Below, in pieces: positions 10,076-17,651 of a stretch of 43,406 nt of DNA. The translations under genes were made by a program, and so were the position numbers. Origin of the DNA: Thermoanaerobacterium thermosulfurigenes. GTDB taxonomy: Bacteria > Bacillota > Thermoanaerobacteria > Thermoanaerobacterales > Thermoanaerobacteraceae. Position 1 is the stretch's first letter, and each line of letters opens with the position of its first letter. The stretch is taken from NCBI RefSeq assembly GCF_051201035.1, contig NZ_JBPODR010000019.1:1-43406 (forward strand). The letters are read 5' to 3'. The notes under the pieces were generated by a model. That model was not told the DNA's origin, did not search any database, and saw only the letters and a list, made by a program, of their open reading frames with translations.

Positions 10076-11832
10076 CATTGTTCCTCCTCTTTGCTATAAA
10101 TTATTGATGCTATTTCGTCTGCAAGATTTAATCCACAGGCGAAGTAGAAGTTTATTTCATCTACTGGCATATGCCAATCATCTCCTGCTAAAAGAAGATA
10201 ATTTGATACCTCCTTTGCCAGCAGCCTCTTGCCTTTATCAAATGAATCGTACTCCTCAAGCTTATTCTGAACTTTTGGCAAAAGCCCTCTTATGTCTTTT
10301 TCATCCATCTTGAGACTTTTTAGGTTTTTCATGAAAGGCTTTGCACCTCTATCTTTGTACTGCTTTCTGAGAAGCAACTCTGTAAGAGCACCTAATAGCA
10401 CAAGTCCTCTTTTGATAGGCGTTTCGAAGTTTTCTTCGTACTTTTTAAAGAAATCTGATAACGGTCTTTCCTCCATGGCTTTAACCTCCATTTCTACTAA
10501 TCCTAAATTTTGTAAAAACTTAATTGTCATCATTCCGTCTTTTATAGCACTTTGATAGTATTTGTCCTGAATGAATTCATCTCTTACCCGTTTCATTATA
10601 AATTTTAGTATCAAGTTTATGTCAATTTTCCTGCCTCTAAAAATCCTGTCTGTTAAATCTAAAAAGTAACCGTCAAGATCGCTGTCTCGCTTCTTCATGT
10701 CAGACTTAGACAAAAAATTGCGTATATTTCTGAAAGTAAAATTCTCATTAAAAATGCCATCTACTGTGTCTTTCGCCTTGAAAATCTCCCTAATATGTGA
10801 TGGAAATACGTCTTCTATAAGAAGCAGTATTCTTTCAGCAGAATTTTGCTTTTCTATAAATAGATAATTTAATGAAATTGAGTCATCAGCGTCTTTCAAA
10901 AAATACATTATATCGTCTTCATCTGTTATGACTCTTTTCTTCGTTGATTCTTTTAATGACACAAGCCTTGTTGTCTCTTTGAATATGTCCAATATTTCCT
11001 CTTTTACAAATCTTTCACCTATTAAAAATTTGGGTATTAGTTGATATTTGAGCCCATAAAACTTAAATGTCAAATTGTTTTCTATGTACTTCTTGCCTTC
11101 TTCAAGCTTTAATCTGCAGTCTGGACACACAGGGAAGTTTCTCCACGATTTTTTCTCGTCAAACCCTCCGACTATGTATCCTGTTTTATCAATCGTGTAG
11201 AATGCGTACGTGTCAACCTTGCCAAACACCAAATTTTTCTTTTCACCACATATTGAACACACTTTATCATTTGCTGAAAGTTTATTGTATTTTTCATTGT
11301 CTGTATCTACGAGGAGTTTTCTAAATAGCGGCATATCGCCAATGTACTTGTATGTACTGCCTTCTACGAATTTCAGCATGAGCACAAACTTATCCTTTTT
11401 AGAAGATTGTTTGATAAACTTCACGATTTCTTCTAATATCTCATCTCTATTTTCTTGAATAGCGCTGTTCAAATTTTCAAGAAATCGCCTTTCATCTTCA
11501 TCGATGTTTAATCCTTTTTTGCTAAGGATTTTAAACCAACTTAGAATCTTACCGTTAAATGTCTTGTCAGGCTCTGTAATCTTTGCGACAGGCATATAAC
11601 CAGGACCATTGCCACCAGCGCTTGAGTACAAGTACCTTGATATTTTTTGGCTGTCTGTCTCCTCTATCGTCACATCTTTGTACTTTACGTCATCGCCATC
11701 TACTGTAAAATTAATGGCTATGACGTTTTTATACGAACCATTTTGATTTGGATCCTCTATAAGAACATCTAAAAGGCTCTTCCTTCCAGCACTTATAGAC
11801 ATCTCACCTATGTCCTTCACAGCATCCAGCAT
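10075..11832 (-). CDS. cas8b: Cas8b (Csh1 family), large subunit of type I-B Cascade
   Basis: This is the large subunit of the I-B complex, expected to recognise the PAM. At 585 residues it is the usual Csh1 size. It carries a zinc-finger-like pair CSIC (192-195) and CPDC (236-239) with aromatic residues between, as in Csh1. I start it at the ATG at 11832, eight bases behind AAAGGGG; the upstream GTG at 11841 is too close to that site. It lies 14 bp behind cas6 and overlaps cas7. The C-terminal part is helical and probably replaces a separate small subunit, although an internal start producing a Cas11-like product is possible, as reported for some I-B systems. Confidence 0.93.
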   Translation of the reverse strand: MLDAVKDIGEMSISAGRKSLLDVLIEDPNQNGSYKNVIAINFTVDGDDVKYKDVTIEETDSQKISRYLYSSAGGNGPGYMPVAKITEPDKTFNGKILSWFKILSKKGLNIDEDERRFLENLNSAIQENRDEILEEIVKFIKQSSKKDKFVLMLKFVEGSTYKYIGDMPLFRKLLVDTDNEKYNKLSANDKVCSICGEKKNLVFGKVDTYAFYTIDKTGYIVGGFDEKKSWRNFPVCPDCRLKLEEGKKYIENNLTFKFYGLKYQLIPKFLIGERFVKEEILDIFKETTRLVSLKESTKKRVITDEDDIMYFLKDADDSISLNYLFIEKQNSAERILLLIEDVFPSHIREIFKAKDTVDGIFNENFTFRNIRNFLSKSDMKKRDSDLDGYFLDLTDRIFRGRKIDINLILKFIMKRVRDEFIQDKYYQSAIKDGMMTIKFLQNLGLVEMEVKAMEERPLSDFFKKYEENFETPIKRGLVLLGALTELLLRKQYKDRGAKPFMKNLKSLKMDEKDIRGLLPKVQNKLEEYDSFDKGKRLLAKEVSNYLLLAGDDWHMPVDEINFYFACGLNLADEIASIIYSKEEEQ

Positions 11833-11846
11833 TTTGCGCACCCCTT

Positions 11847-12590
11847 TTACAATATCTCAAAGCAACCAAAGCCTTGAGAGTTTTTGGCCCCAAGTCCTGA
11901 GTAGTAAGCAACCTTCAAAAGATCCGGACTACACTCCACATCATATATTCCCATCCAGCCTTTTATGACTGTATTTTTGTACTTCATGACTTTTTGATAT
12001 TTCATATTTTCGTCGCCAATAGGGTATAGTTTAAAATATGGATCTTCTACCTCCTCGCCGTAAATCACTTCATATTTTTTCAATAAGTTCTTTAGCAAAA
12101 TATCAGAAAAGTTTTCATGCCAAGGTGAGTAGTAATAAGTATACCTTACTCCCTTGTCTTCGATTGTAGAGTATGTGACAACAGGCGACAAAAACTTTAT
12201 TCTTGCCTTTTCTCTAAATACAGGTGGATTTTCGATGTTTATTGAATTAAGCTTAAATGTTTGGTTGTTGAATACGCAATAGTCTTTTTTAAATATGTTT
12301 TGTGAAATGTCGTATATAAACTCGTCAATGGGAGAAGATACAGTAAGCTTAAATGGCGGCTTTAGCAATATCTTGTCCTCTCTTTTTAGAAGTCTAAATT
12401 CTCCTTCAAGCCTTGAATACGTAAATAATTTAAACTGCCTTTTCCCGTATTTGAAACCTTCATCGTGCATAAATGCGCTGAAATCTCCATCTGTCATACT
12501 GTTGTATATAAATCCCTGCACTATGTGATTGTACTGTATAGGCAGGCGTAACTCTTTGTCACCGCTGAACTCCAGTACCACCCTCATCAC
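11847..12590 (-). CDS. cas6: Cas6 crRNA-processing endoribonuclease
   Basis: Cas6 cuts the precursor crRNA within each repeat, leaving the eight-base 5' handle (here ATTGAAAC). The 247-residue protein has the double ferredoxin layout and ends in the diagnostic glycine-rich loop GLGAKNSQGFGCFEIL (232-247). His22 and His42 are candidate catalytic residues. Translation starts at GTG 12590 or ATG 12587 behind GAGGGGG. It is the first gene of the I-B operon, behind a terminator of the type III operon. The type III operon has no cas6, so this enzyme probably supplies guides to both complexes. Confidence 0.93.
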   Translation of the reverse strand: MMRVVLEFSGDKELRLPIQYNHIVQGFIYNSMTDGDFSAFMHDEGFKYGKRQFKLFTYSRLEGEFRLLKREDKILLKPPFKLTVSSPIDEFIYDISQNIFKKDYCVFNNQTFKLNSINIENPPVFREKARIKFLSPVVTYSTIEDKGVRYTYYYSPWHENFSDILLKNLLKKYEVIYGEEVEDPYFKLYPIGDENMKYQKVMKYKNTVIKGWMGIYDVECSPDLLKVAYYSGLGAKNSQGFGCFEIL

Positions 12591-12677
12591 TTGTTACCCC
12601 CTCATTTTCAGAAAGAATTTCCACGCCACATACGCATTAAAAATTTTTCCAATGTAATATATTCTCCAAAATCCTCT

Positions 12678-12688
12678 ATTTTCCTGCT
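12678..12688 (-). promoter_or_regulatory. 11-bp motif shared with the type III cas promoter
   Basis: AGCAGGAAAAT on the minus strand, about 90 bp upstream of cas6, also occurs directly upstream of the -35 element of the type III operon (21439-21449). A TATATT further downstream could be the -10 here, but no good -35 is seen. This may mark a regulator site shared by both operons. Confidence 0.4.
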
Positions 12689-12706
12689 AAAGTTATGGAA
12701 AATTTT

Positions 12707-12738
12707 TAAAAAAAAATAATAAGCGGATAATACCGCTT
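12707..12738 (-). terminator. terminator of the type III cas operon
   Basis: On the minus strand AAGCGG-TATTAT-CCGCTT forms a hairpin (12721-12738) followed by a T-rich run. It lies two bases after the stop of the last type III gene and separates the two cas operons. Confidence 0.85.
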
Positions 12739-12739
12739 T

Positions 12740-13111
12740 TTAAGAAGATCTTTTGCTATGCTCAAATGACTTTACATATCTATTAGCCCAGCACAAAACA
12801 TAAAGCATTTCATCTGTAGTAAGCCTTGCAAAATCTCTATTGCGACACTCTGCGTTTTTGAAAATGGATAAATACCCTTCTACAAACTTTTTAAAAGCTT
12901 CTTTATATGGCTTCCCGCCGCCTAACATAAAAGGCTCTTTATTTATAAGATTAAGCATGCTAAAAAATTTTGTTTTTGCTTCATTTTCATTAGCACTTGT
13001 TTTTCTTGCACTTTCAAAGAGGTTTATGACAACGTCTAATATATTTGTCAATTTATTTTTTACGAAATATTGCCCCATATTTACTGCCATATCATAGAGA
13101 CCATCTTTCAC
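12740..13111 (-). CDS. small helical cas-operon protein, unknown (possible Cas11-like)
   Basis: The 123-residue protein is predominantly helical with no known catalytic motif. It closes the type III operon, 13 bp behind the last Cas7-like gene, and starts at GTG behind GGCGGTGAT. The C-terminal stretch FARLTTDEMLYVLCW suggests a small-subunit type helix bundle (Csm2/Cas11-like), but this is inference. Csx19-type accessory proteins of III-D loci are an alternative. The C-terminus is basic and serine-rich. I cannot name the family with confidence. Confidence 0.6.
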   Translation of the reverse strand: MKDGLYDMAVNMGQYFVKNKLTNILDVVINLFESARKTSANENEAKTKFFSMLNLINKEPFMLGGGKPYKEAFKKFVEGYLSIFKNAECRNRDFARLTTDEMLYVLCWANRYVKSFEHSKRSS

Positions 13112-13124
13112 ATTATCACCGCCT

Positions 13125-13979
13125 TCAATATCCTCTTTGATTGTTTACAGTATGCCATACACTCTTTGTGTGTCTTTTGTCCCATGAAAGCAGCTCTTTC
13201 AATCTTTTCACATTCTTAGCCACATCGCCATCATTTTCCCCATACCTATTAGCTCTTTTCAATGCATCAATATCATCATCTATTGATTTCACCTTTACAG
13301 AGCCGTAATAAGCAGGTTTGCCATAACCTAATTTAAGGTATATATCACCACTCAATCCTAATGAAAAGCACAAGAGATCTAATTCATTATCGTCTAAATC
13401 ATCAAAAAACACGTCCCCCTCAAATATACTGCCCGGCATCACAAATTCACAAGGTATTGTGCCTTTTTCCATTATATTCACATCTCCATGGTTGTAAAAT
13501 TTTACACCCTTAAATTTTCCATCGGCATCATAATAGTTCTTGTTCTCTGGCTTTGGTTCGTAAAATGCTGGGATATTTATTATATCTACGCCACTATTTT
13601 TCACAAGTACCAAATCAGTAAACCGCAATCTACTTTTCTTGCCTAATGAGCCAAACATATCGCATATTATGCAGTCATTTTGGTCCTTTATATCTTTTCC
13701 AATCTTGCGTATGTCTTGTTTTGTGCTTATACAGCTTCTTGATACGCTCTCAGCTATGGCCCTTGCACATCCTTTCAAAGATGAACCAGGTATTATGTAT
13801 TTGCCATTGTATTTCGCAAATTCTCTATACACAGTACTGCCGTTTTCATTGTAATATCCTGAAAATATGTGGACTGGCGTCACAACTTCGATACTTACTC
13901 TAACCTTTCCACTTTTTAATTCATGCGATTTTACGTATTTTTTAGCACCTAATATAGGCACGAAGTTATAAGGTTTCAT
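13125..13979 (-). CDS. Cas7-like RAMP protein, probably terminal (Csm5-like)
   Basis: This 284-residue RAMP protein belongs to the type III backbone. It has the glycine loop IIPGSSLKGCARA, and a GYGKPAYYGS segment near the C-terminus replaces the usual second G-rich loop. CIICDMFG provides the CxxC zinc pair common in type III Cas7 proteins. Unlike its three paralogues it has no aspartate in the loop before IPGSS, where target-RNA cleavage is catalysed (sequence there is STVYREFAK). It is therefore probably inactive as a slicer and may cap the filament like Csm5. I chose the ATG at 13979 because GGTGGAG lies five bases upstream; it overlaps the preceding gene by 14 bp. Confidence 0.85.
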   Translation of the reverse strand: MKPYNFVPILGAKKYVKSHELKSGKVRVSIEVVTPVHIFSGYYNENGSTVYREFAKYNGKYIIPGSSLKGCARAIAESVSRSCISTKQDIRKIGKDIKDQNDCIICDMFGSLGKKSRLRFTDLVLVKNSGVDIINIPAFYEPKPENKNYYDADGKFKGVKFYNHGDVNIMEKGTIPCEFVMPGSIFEGDVFFDDLDDNELDLLCFSLGLSGDIYLKLGYGKPAYYGSVKVKSIDDDIDALKRANRYGENDGDVAKNVKRLKELLSWDKRHTKSVWHTVNNQRGY

Positions 13980-14745
13980 CAAACTCCACCTTCCCAAAAC
14001 ACTCATCATCCAATGCCAACTTGGACAACTTTTCTCTTAACATTTCCCTGTCAAACTTTCTTTCTATGTAAAATCCATAATCATCATAACCCGATATATT
14101 TTTTCTATCGTAGTATCTCATTGTAAACTGAACATTTTGTACAGCCATACGACCAAACCCCCTTGATGTTATACCTCCAAAGACCACATACCCATCGTCG
14201 ATTTCATCTAATATTTCCGTAAGCACTTTAATCTGCCAATTAAACACATTCTCCATTTTTATTTCGCATTCAAATGTGCCATCTTCTACAACTTCAGGCT
14301 CAAATAACGCATTTCTTTTCGATGCCCCTGTTATCCTATCAATGGCTACATTCTTTCTCTTGCCCATCTTAATTTCCCCTATTGGATAAGCATCTTTAAA
14401 TAGAATTCGGCTCTTTAAAGCAGTATTGCCAAACATTTTACATGCAGGACAGCTTTCTTTGTACCGCTCTTTTCCATCCATACTGCTACTAAGCTTCTTT
14501 CCGCAATATTCAGATCCAAATATATCACAGCCTTTTAACTTTTTCTCTGCCCTACTTCTAAATACACCTTTTATACTGCTGCCAGGCATTACTACCGTTA
14601 ACTTACCATCTTTATAAGACCTTAAAAATTTGTTGTCAGGCACCGTCGGATCAAAATCATTGTTGTCAGCCGCTTTTATTGAAAGAGGGCTCATGGTCTT
14701 TAAATAAAATTTAAGATATCCTTCATTGTGCAGTTCTTTAAACAT
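13966..14745 (-). CDS. Cas7-like RAMP protein (Csx7/SSO1426-like)
   Basis: A type III Cas7 backbone subunit of 259 residues. Features are the loop VVMPGSSIKGVFRS, a zinc pair CPACKMFG, the mid-protein motif AIDRITGAS and a C-terminal G-rich segment FGGITSRGFGR. An aspartate lies before the PGSS loop (in TVPDNKFL, about residue 37), in the place of the slicing aspartate of Csm3, so it may cut target RNA. The ATG-ATG start follows AGGTGG and overlaps the preceding stop by 8 bp. Confidence 0.88.
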   Translation of the reverse strand: MFKELHNEGYLKFYLKTMSPLSIKAADNNDFDPTVPDNKFLRSYKDGKLTVVMPGSSIKGVFRSRAEKKLKGCDIFGSEYCGKKLSSSMDGKERYKESCPACKMFGNTALKSRILFKDAYPIGEIKMGKRKNVAIDRITGASKRNALFEPEVVEDGTFECEIKMENVFNWQIKVLTEILDEIDDGYVVFGGITSRGFGRMAVQNVQFTMRYYDRKNISGYDDYGFYIERKFDREMLREKLSKLALDDECFGKVEFDETL

Positions 14746-15487
14746 CATTCCACCTCATTTCTTCACTTAAACCATTAGATACGTACTCTTTTAGATTGGA
14801 TTTATCGACTTTGTATATTTTCTCGTCAATAAGCTTAATAGTTCCTAAACCTCTGCTTGTCATTCCTCCTACTGATATCTGCCCATTTTTAAGCACATTT
14901 AGGCAAAGTTTTAAAAGCTCTAAATCGTCGTCATCCAAATTATCCCCTGTCATATAAAGCTCGAACTTCGTACCTGATGGAGTGATCTCGTAATTGTACT
15001 TCTTTCCATCTTTTGCAGTGCCTGTATCTCTGTCTATCCCAACGCCATCCCTCATGTCAAAAAAAGTCTTTTCATCTATCGAGTTTAAATCTTTTATAGT
15101 AAGTTTTGCTGCTAAATTGTTTGAGCCAAACAGTCTGCAAACATTGCACGACCTTTCATATATTTCTTCAGCAATTTTTTTATAATCTTTGTCGTACTTA
15201 TCTTTTAACTTTTTAACATAATCACCATTTACACAAGGTTCATCATTAACTATTAGACATGACCTATAACCTTCAAAAGCGCCACTTGAAAGGACTCTTT
15301 CAACAAAGCTTCTAAGGACACCTTTTAAACTTGAGCCAGGTATTAAAGGTCGCCCATTTTCATCTTTTATTACTGGTGAATCAACTTCAGTCGGATCCAT
15401 GCTTTCTTGCCCTTTACCTATGTGAATAGGCTTTAAAGCTACAATTGTACCTTTCACAATATACCTATTTTCAAATTTATCAAACAT
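14738..15487 (-). CDS. Cas7-like RAMP protein (Csx7/Csm3-like)
   Basis: A 249-residue Cas7 family subunit. LIPGSSLKGVLRS (about 48-60), CNVCRLFG (zinc pair), GVGIDRDTGTA and GGMTSRGLG are all textbook type III Cas7 motifs. Asp36 in EVDSPVIKD matches the catalytic aspartate position of Csm3, so target RNA cleavage is expected. It starts at ATG behind AGGTGATG, six bases after the preceding gene. Confidence 0.9.
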   Translation of the reverse strand: MFDKFENRYIVKGTIVALKPIHIGKGQESMDPTEVDSPVIKDENGRPLIPGSSLKGVLRSFVERVLSSGAFEGYRSCLIVNDEPCVNGDYVKKLKDKYDKDYKKIAEEIYERSCNVCRLFGSNNLAAKLTIKDLNSIDEKTFFDMRDGVGIDRDTGTAKDGKKYNYEITPSGTKFELYMTGDNLDDDDLELLKLCLNVLKNGQISVGGMTSRGLGTIKLIDEKIYKVDKSNLKEYVSNGLSEEMRWNDV

Positions 15488-15492
15488 CTACA

Positions 15493-15963
15493 TCACCTCT
15501 TATTGCTGTTATAGTATTTATTTCCATTTTTCGAATTGTTGTTTTGTTTTCCAAATCCAGTGTTATTTTGACTTGCATCAGTTCTTATTGGCTTTACTCT
15601 GTAGGATGATTGCCAGTACAAATACCCAAAAAATAGGCTTAAAGCCTTTGGCAAAATATCTTCAGTTGCATCATTTTTTATTTTCCTCATGTATTCTATT
15701 ATCTTGTCTCCATACTTCATGCCATCAAAGATGTTATCCCAGCCATTGCGCTTTGATTCCTTGTACTTTATGTAAAGTTCAAATTCATCATAAGAATCAA
15801 TATTTGAGGCAATCTCAGCTAATGTCCTGTATTGGGATATGCCAATCTTGTCTTTTTCTCTACCTTTTTCATCATTTGTGTGAATTGATAGAAAGTCTTT
15901 TTTTGACGCTATTTCGTCTGAATACTCAATTAGCTTTTGTTTTAACTCTTTACTTATATTCAT
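15493..15963 (-). CDS. type III small subunit (Cas11-like)
   Basis: This 156-residue mostly helical protein sits between csx10 and the cas7-like genes, the position of the small subunit in III-D loci. TLAEIASNIDSYDEFELYI and a basic GWDNIFDGMKYG segment fit Cas11 small subunits that line the target strand. The C-terminal 25 residues are a low-complexity Asn/Lys/Gly tail, probably disordered. The ribosome site (GGGGG) is weaker than those of its neighbours. Assignment rests on fold-like character and position. Confidence 0.7.
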   Translation of the reverse strand: MNISKELKQKLIEYSDEIASKKDFLSIHTNDEKGREKDKIGISQYRTLAEIASNIDSYDEFELYIKYKESKRNGWDNIFDGMKYGDKIIEYMRKIKNDATEDILPKALSLFFGYLYWQSSYRVKPIRTDASQNNTGFGKQNNNSKNGNKYYNSNKR

Positions 15964-15966
15964 TGT

Positions 15967-17088
15967 CTAATTACCCCCATTCAAATGTATTTCATCGCAA
16001 ATCTTCACATACCCATATCCATTTATGGTATTTTGGCCGATACCTGACTTCTCCATAAAATACAGCTTGTCTTTGATATCATCAATATCTTCATCTGTGC
16101 CAATCAAAACAACAGAACCTTTCTCTATATAAACTGATGGTTTTTCCCTCATATCGTCCATTTGTTTTGATGTATCATAACCTCTGTATATATTGCTTTC
16201 TGAGTAAACTTTTATCACGTCATATTGAAATCCAAGATTTAATATTTTCTTCCACAATTCTTTGTAATCATCTGTCGTCTTTAAAGGAATATTATAGTCT
16301 ATATCAGGTATCATGTCTGAATAAAAATCAAGTGTTATAAGCGACTTATATGTCTTACCACCGTACTGCCTTTTGCCAACAATTTTATTTAACTTTTCGA
16401 TTCTTTCTATCAAATCAACTTCATTCCTTGCACCTTCACTGCATATTTCGATCTCGCATTTGCCGAATCCACTTGAAGTATCTGCGCCAATCCTAAGCAT
16501 TTTAAATTCTTCAAGTTCATCTATTCCATCTACATACCCTTCAAATGTTAGACCTTCCTCTATTGCTAATATACTGTACAGTCCTCCATCTCTTGCTGTC
16601 TTTGTATACGGATCTATGGCTGTTCTTGTAAAAAGTCTTTTAGGAACATCTACCATTTTCCCATCTTTATAATACCCTGTAGCAAACTCTATTCTCCCTT
16701 TGCATATTGGACATTCACTCTCTTTATTAAAGAGCACATCTACAAGACCATGGTCATTGTGATACTTGCATTTCATTGCAGAAAGCGGAAACGGCCTTGC
16801 ACCATCATAATAGAAGTTGTAAAATCTTATATTGCTAAAATTCCTACACCAATCTTTATACTTACATCTGCTGCATTTTTCGTCATCTCTTATGTATATC
16901 CAGTTGTACCTGCCATCTTTATCTGGTTTATCTACATCGTACAGTAGACAATTTCTCAAAATCTCTCTTGCAATAGCTGCCCTTATAACGTCGCCTGGTA
17001 TGTAATCTTTAGTAGTTAAAAAATTTCCTACCAAATTTCTACCACCTACTATAAGAGGTGAAATCAGGTTTAGCTTTACCTTTATCAT
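15967..17088 (-). CDS. csx10: Csx10, Cas5-like subunit of type III-D
   Basis: Csx10 is the Cas5-group RAMP that holds the crRNA 5' handle in III-D complexes and helps define the subtype. At 373 residues it is larger than Csm4/Cmr3. The N-terminal ferredoxin fold (VKLNLISPLIVGG) is followed by cysteine-rich inserts (CSRCKYKDWC, then CPIC) likely to bind zinc. The glycine-rich loops are IGADTSSGFGKCEI and, near the C-terminus, GIGQNTINGYGYV. It overlaps the preceding gene by 4 bp (ATGA) and has a strong GGAGGGGG ribosome site. Confidence 0.82.
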   Translation of the reverse strand: MIKVKLNLISPLIVGGRNLVGNFLTTKDYIPGDVIRAAIAREILRNCLLYDVDKPDKDGRYNWIYIRDDEKCSRCKYKDWCRNFSNIRFYNFYYDGARPFPLSAMKCKYHNDHGLVDVLFNKESECPICKGRIEFATGYYKDGKMVDVPKRLFTRTAIDPYTKTARDGGLYSILAIEEGLTFEGYVDGIDELEEFKMLRIGADTSSGFGKCEIEICSEGARNEVDLIERIEKLNKIVGKRQYGGKTYKSLITLDFYSDMIPDIDYNIPLKTTDDYKELWKKILNLGFQYDVIKVYSESNIYRGYDTSKQMDDMREKPSVYIEKGSVVLIGTDEDIDDIKDKLYFMEKSGIGQNTINGYGYVKICDEIHLNGGN

Positions 17089-17636
17089 TCATCCCCCTCC
17101 TTAACATCAACATGGACCCATCCATATCCTCTGCTTTTACCTGCCCCAATGCTTTCTATCATTTTTAAAGATATCAAAATGAGTTCTTCATATTTCTCTG
17201 TACTTTCATCCAAGTATAAGTCCATTGTCCCTTTGAATGTACCGCCTTCGTATACTTCCATTGAATTTAGAGAATTGTCTTTTGCCACTTTTCTATACCT
17301 ATCAACAGACGTTGAATGCCTTACAGTTCTAATGCCAATGTTAGTCACATCATCATCTAATAATAAGTCATCTATATATAATTTAGATGGGTTATAACCA
17401 GGTGAACCAAAAACCTTGCATACAGGACATATGCACTTCATATCGTCATGATGCTCTTCATCGATTAAAGACATGAAGTTTTGCCTCATGATTCCCTTTA
17501 TTGTGGATGCAGGTATATAAGGTTTTCCACTTCTATCTTTTACAAAGTATTTATCTACAAGACTACCAATGCTATTGCCTGTAGCAATGCACATTGGAGA
17601 TTTTAATTTTACGACTATATCAAATCTCTTTTTCAA
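17085..17636 (-). CDS. Cas7-like RAMP protein (Csm3-like, short)
   Basis: A 183-residue Cas7 subunit. It has the loop YIPASTIKGIMRQ, zinc pair CPVCKVFGSP and C-terminal GAGKSRGYGW. Asp28 in SLVDKYFVKD occupies the slicer position. It begins with TTG, supported by GAGGTGAT five to seven bases upstream and the absence of a better start. It lies 15 bp behind cas10 and overlaps csx10. Confidence 0.88.
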   Translation of the reverse strand: MKKRFDIVVKLKSPMCIATGNSIGSLVDKYFVKDRSGKPYIPASTIKGIMRQNFMSLIDEEHHDDMKCICPVCKVFGSPGYNPSKLYIDDLLLDDDVTNIGIRTVRHSTSVDRYRKVAKDNSLNSMEVYEGGTFKGTMDLYLDESTEKYEELILISLKMIESIGAGKSRGYGWVHVDVKEGDE

Positions 17637-17651
17637 AATATCACCTCAATC

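Noticed and set aside
12660..12700. A second decayed repeat in the cas6 upstream region
   Set aside because: Only TTTAGC and a displaced AGGA agree with the repeat, which is within chance for AT-rich DNA.
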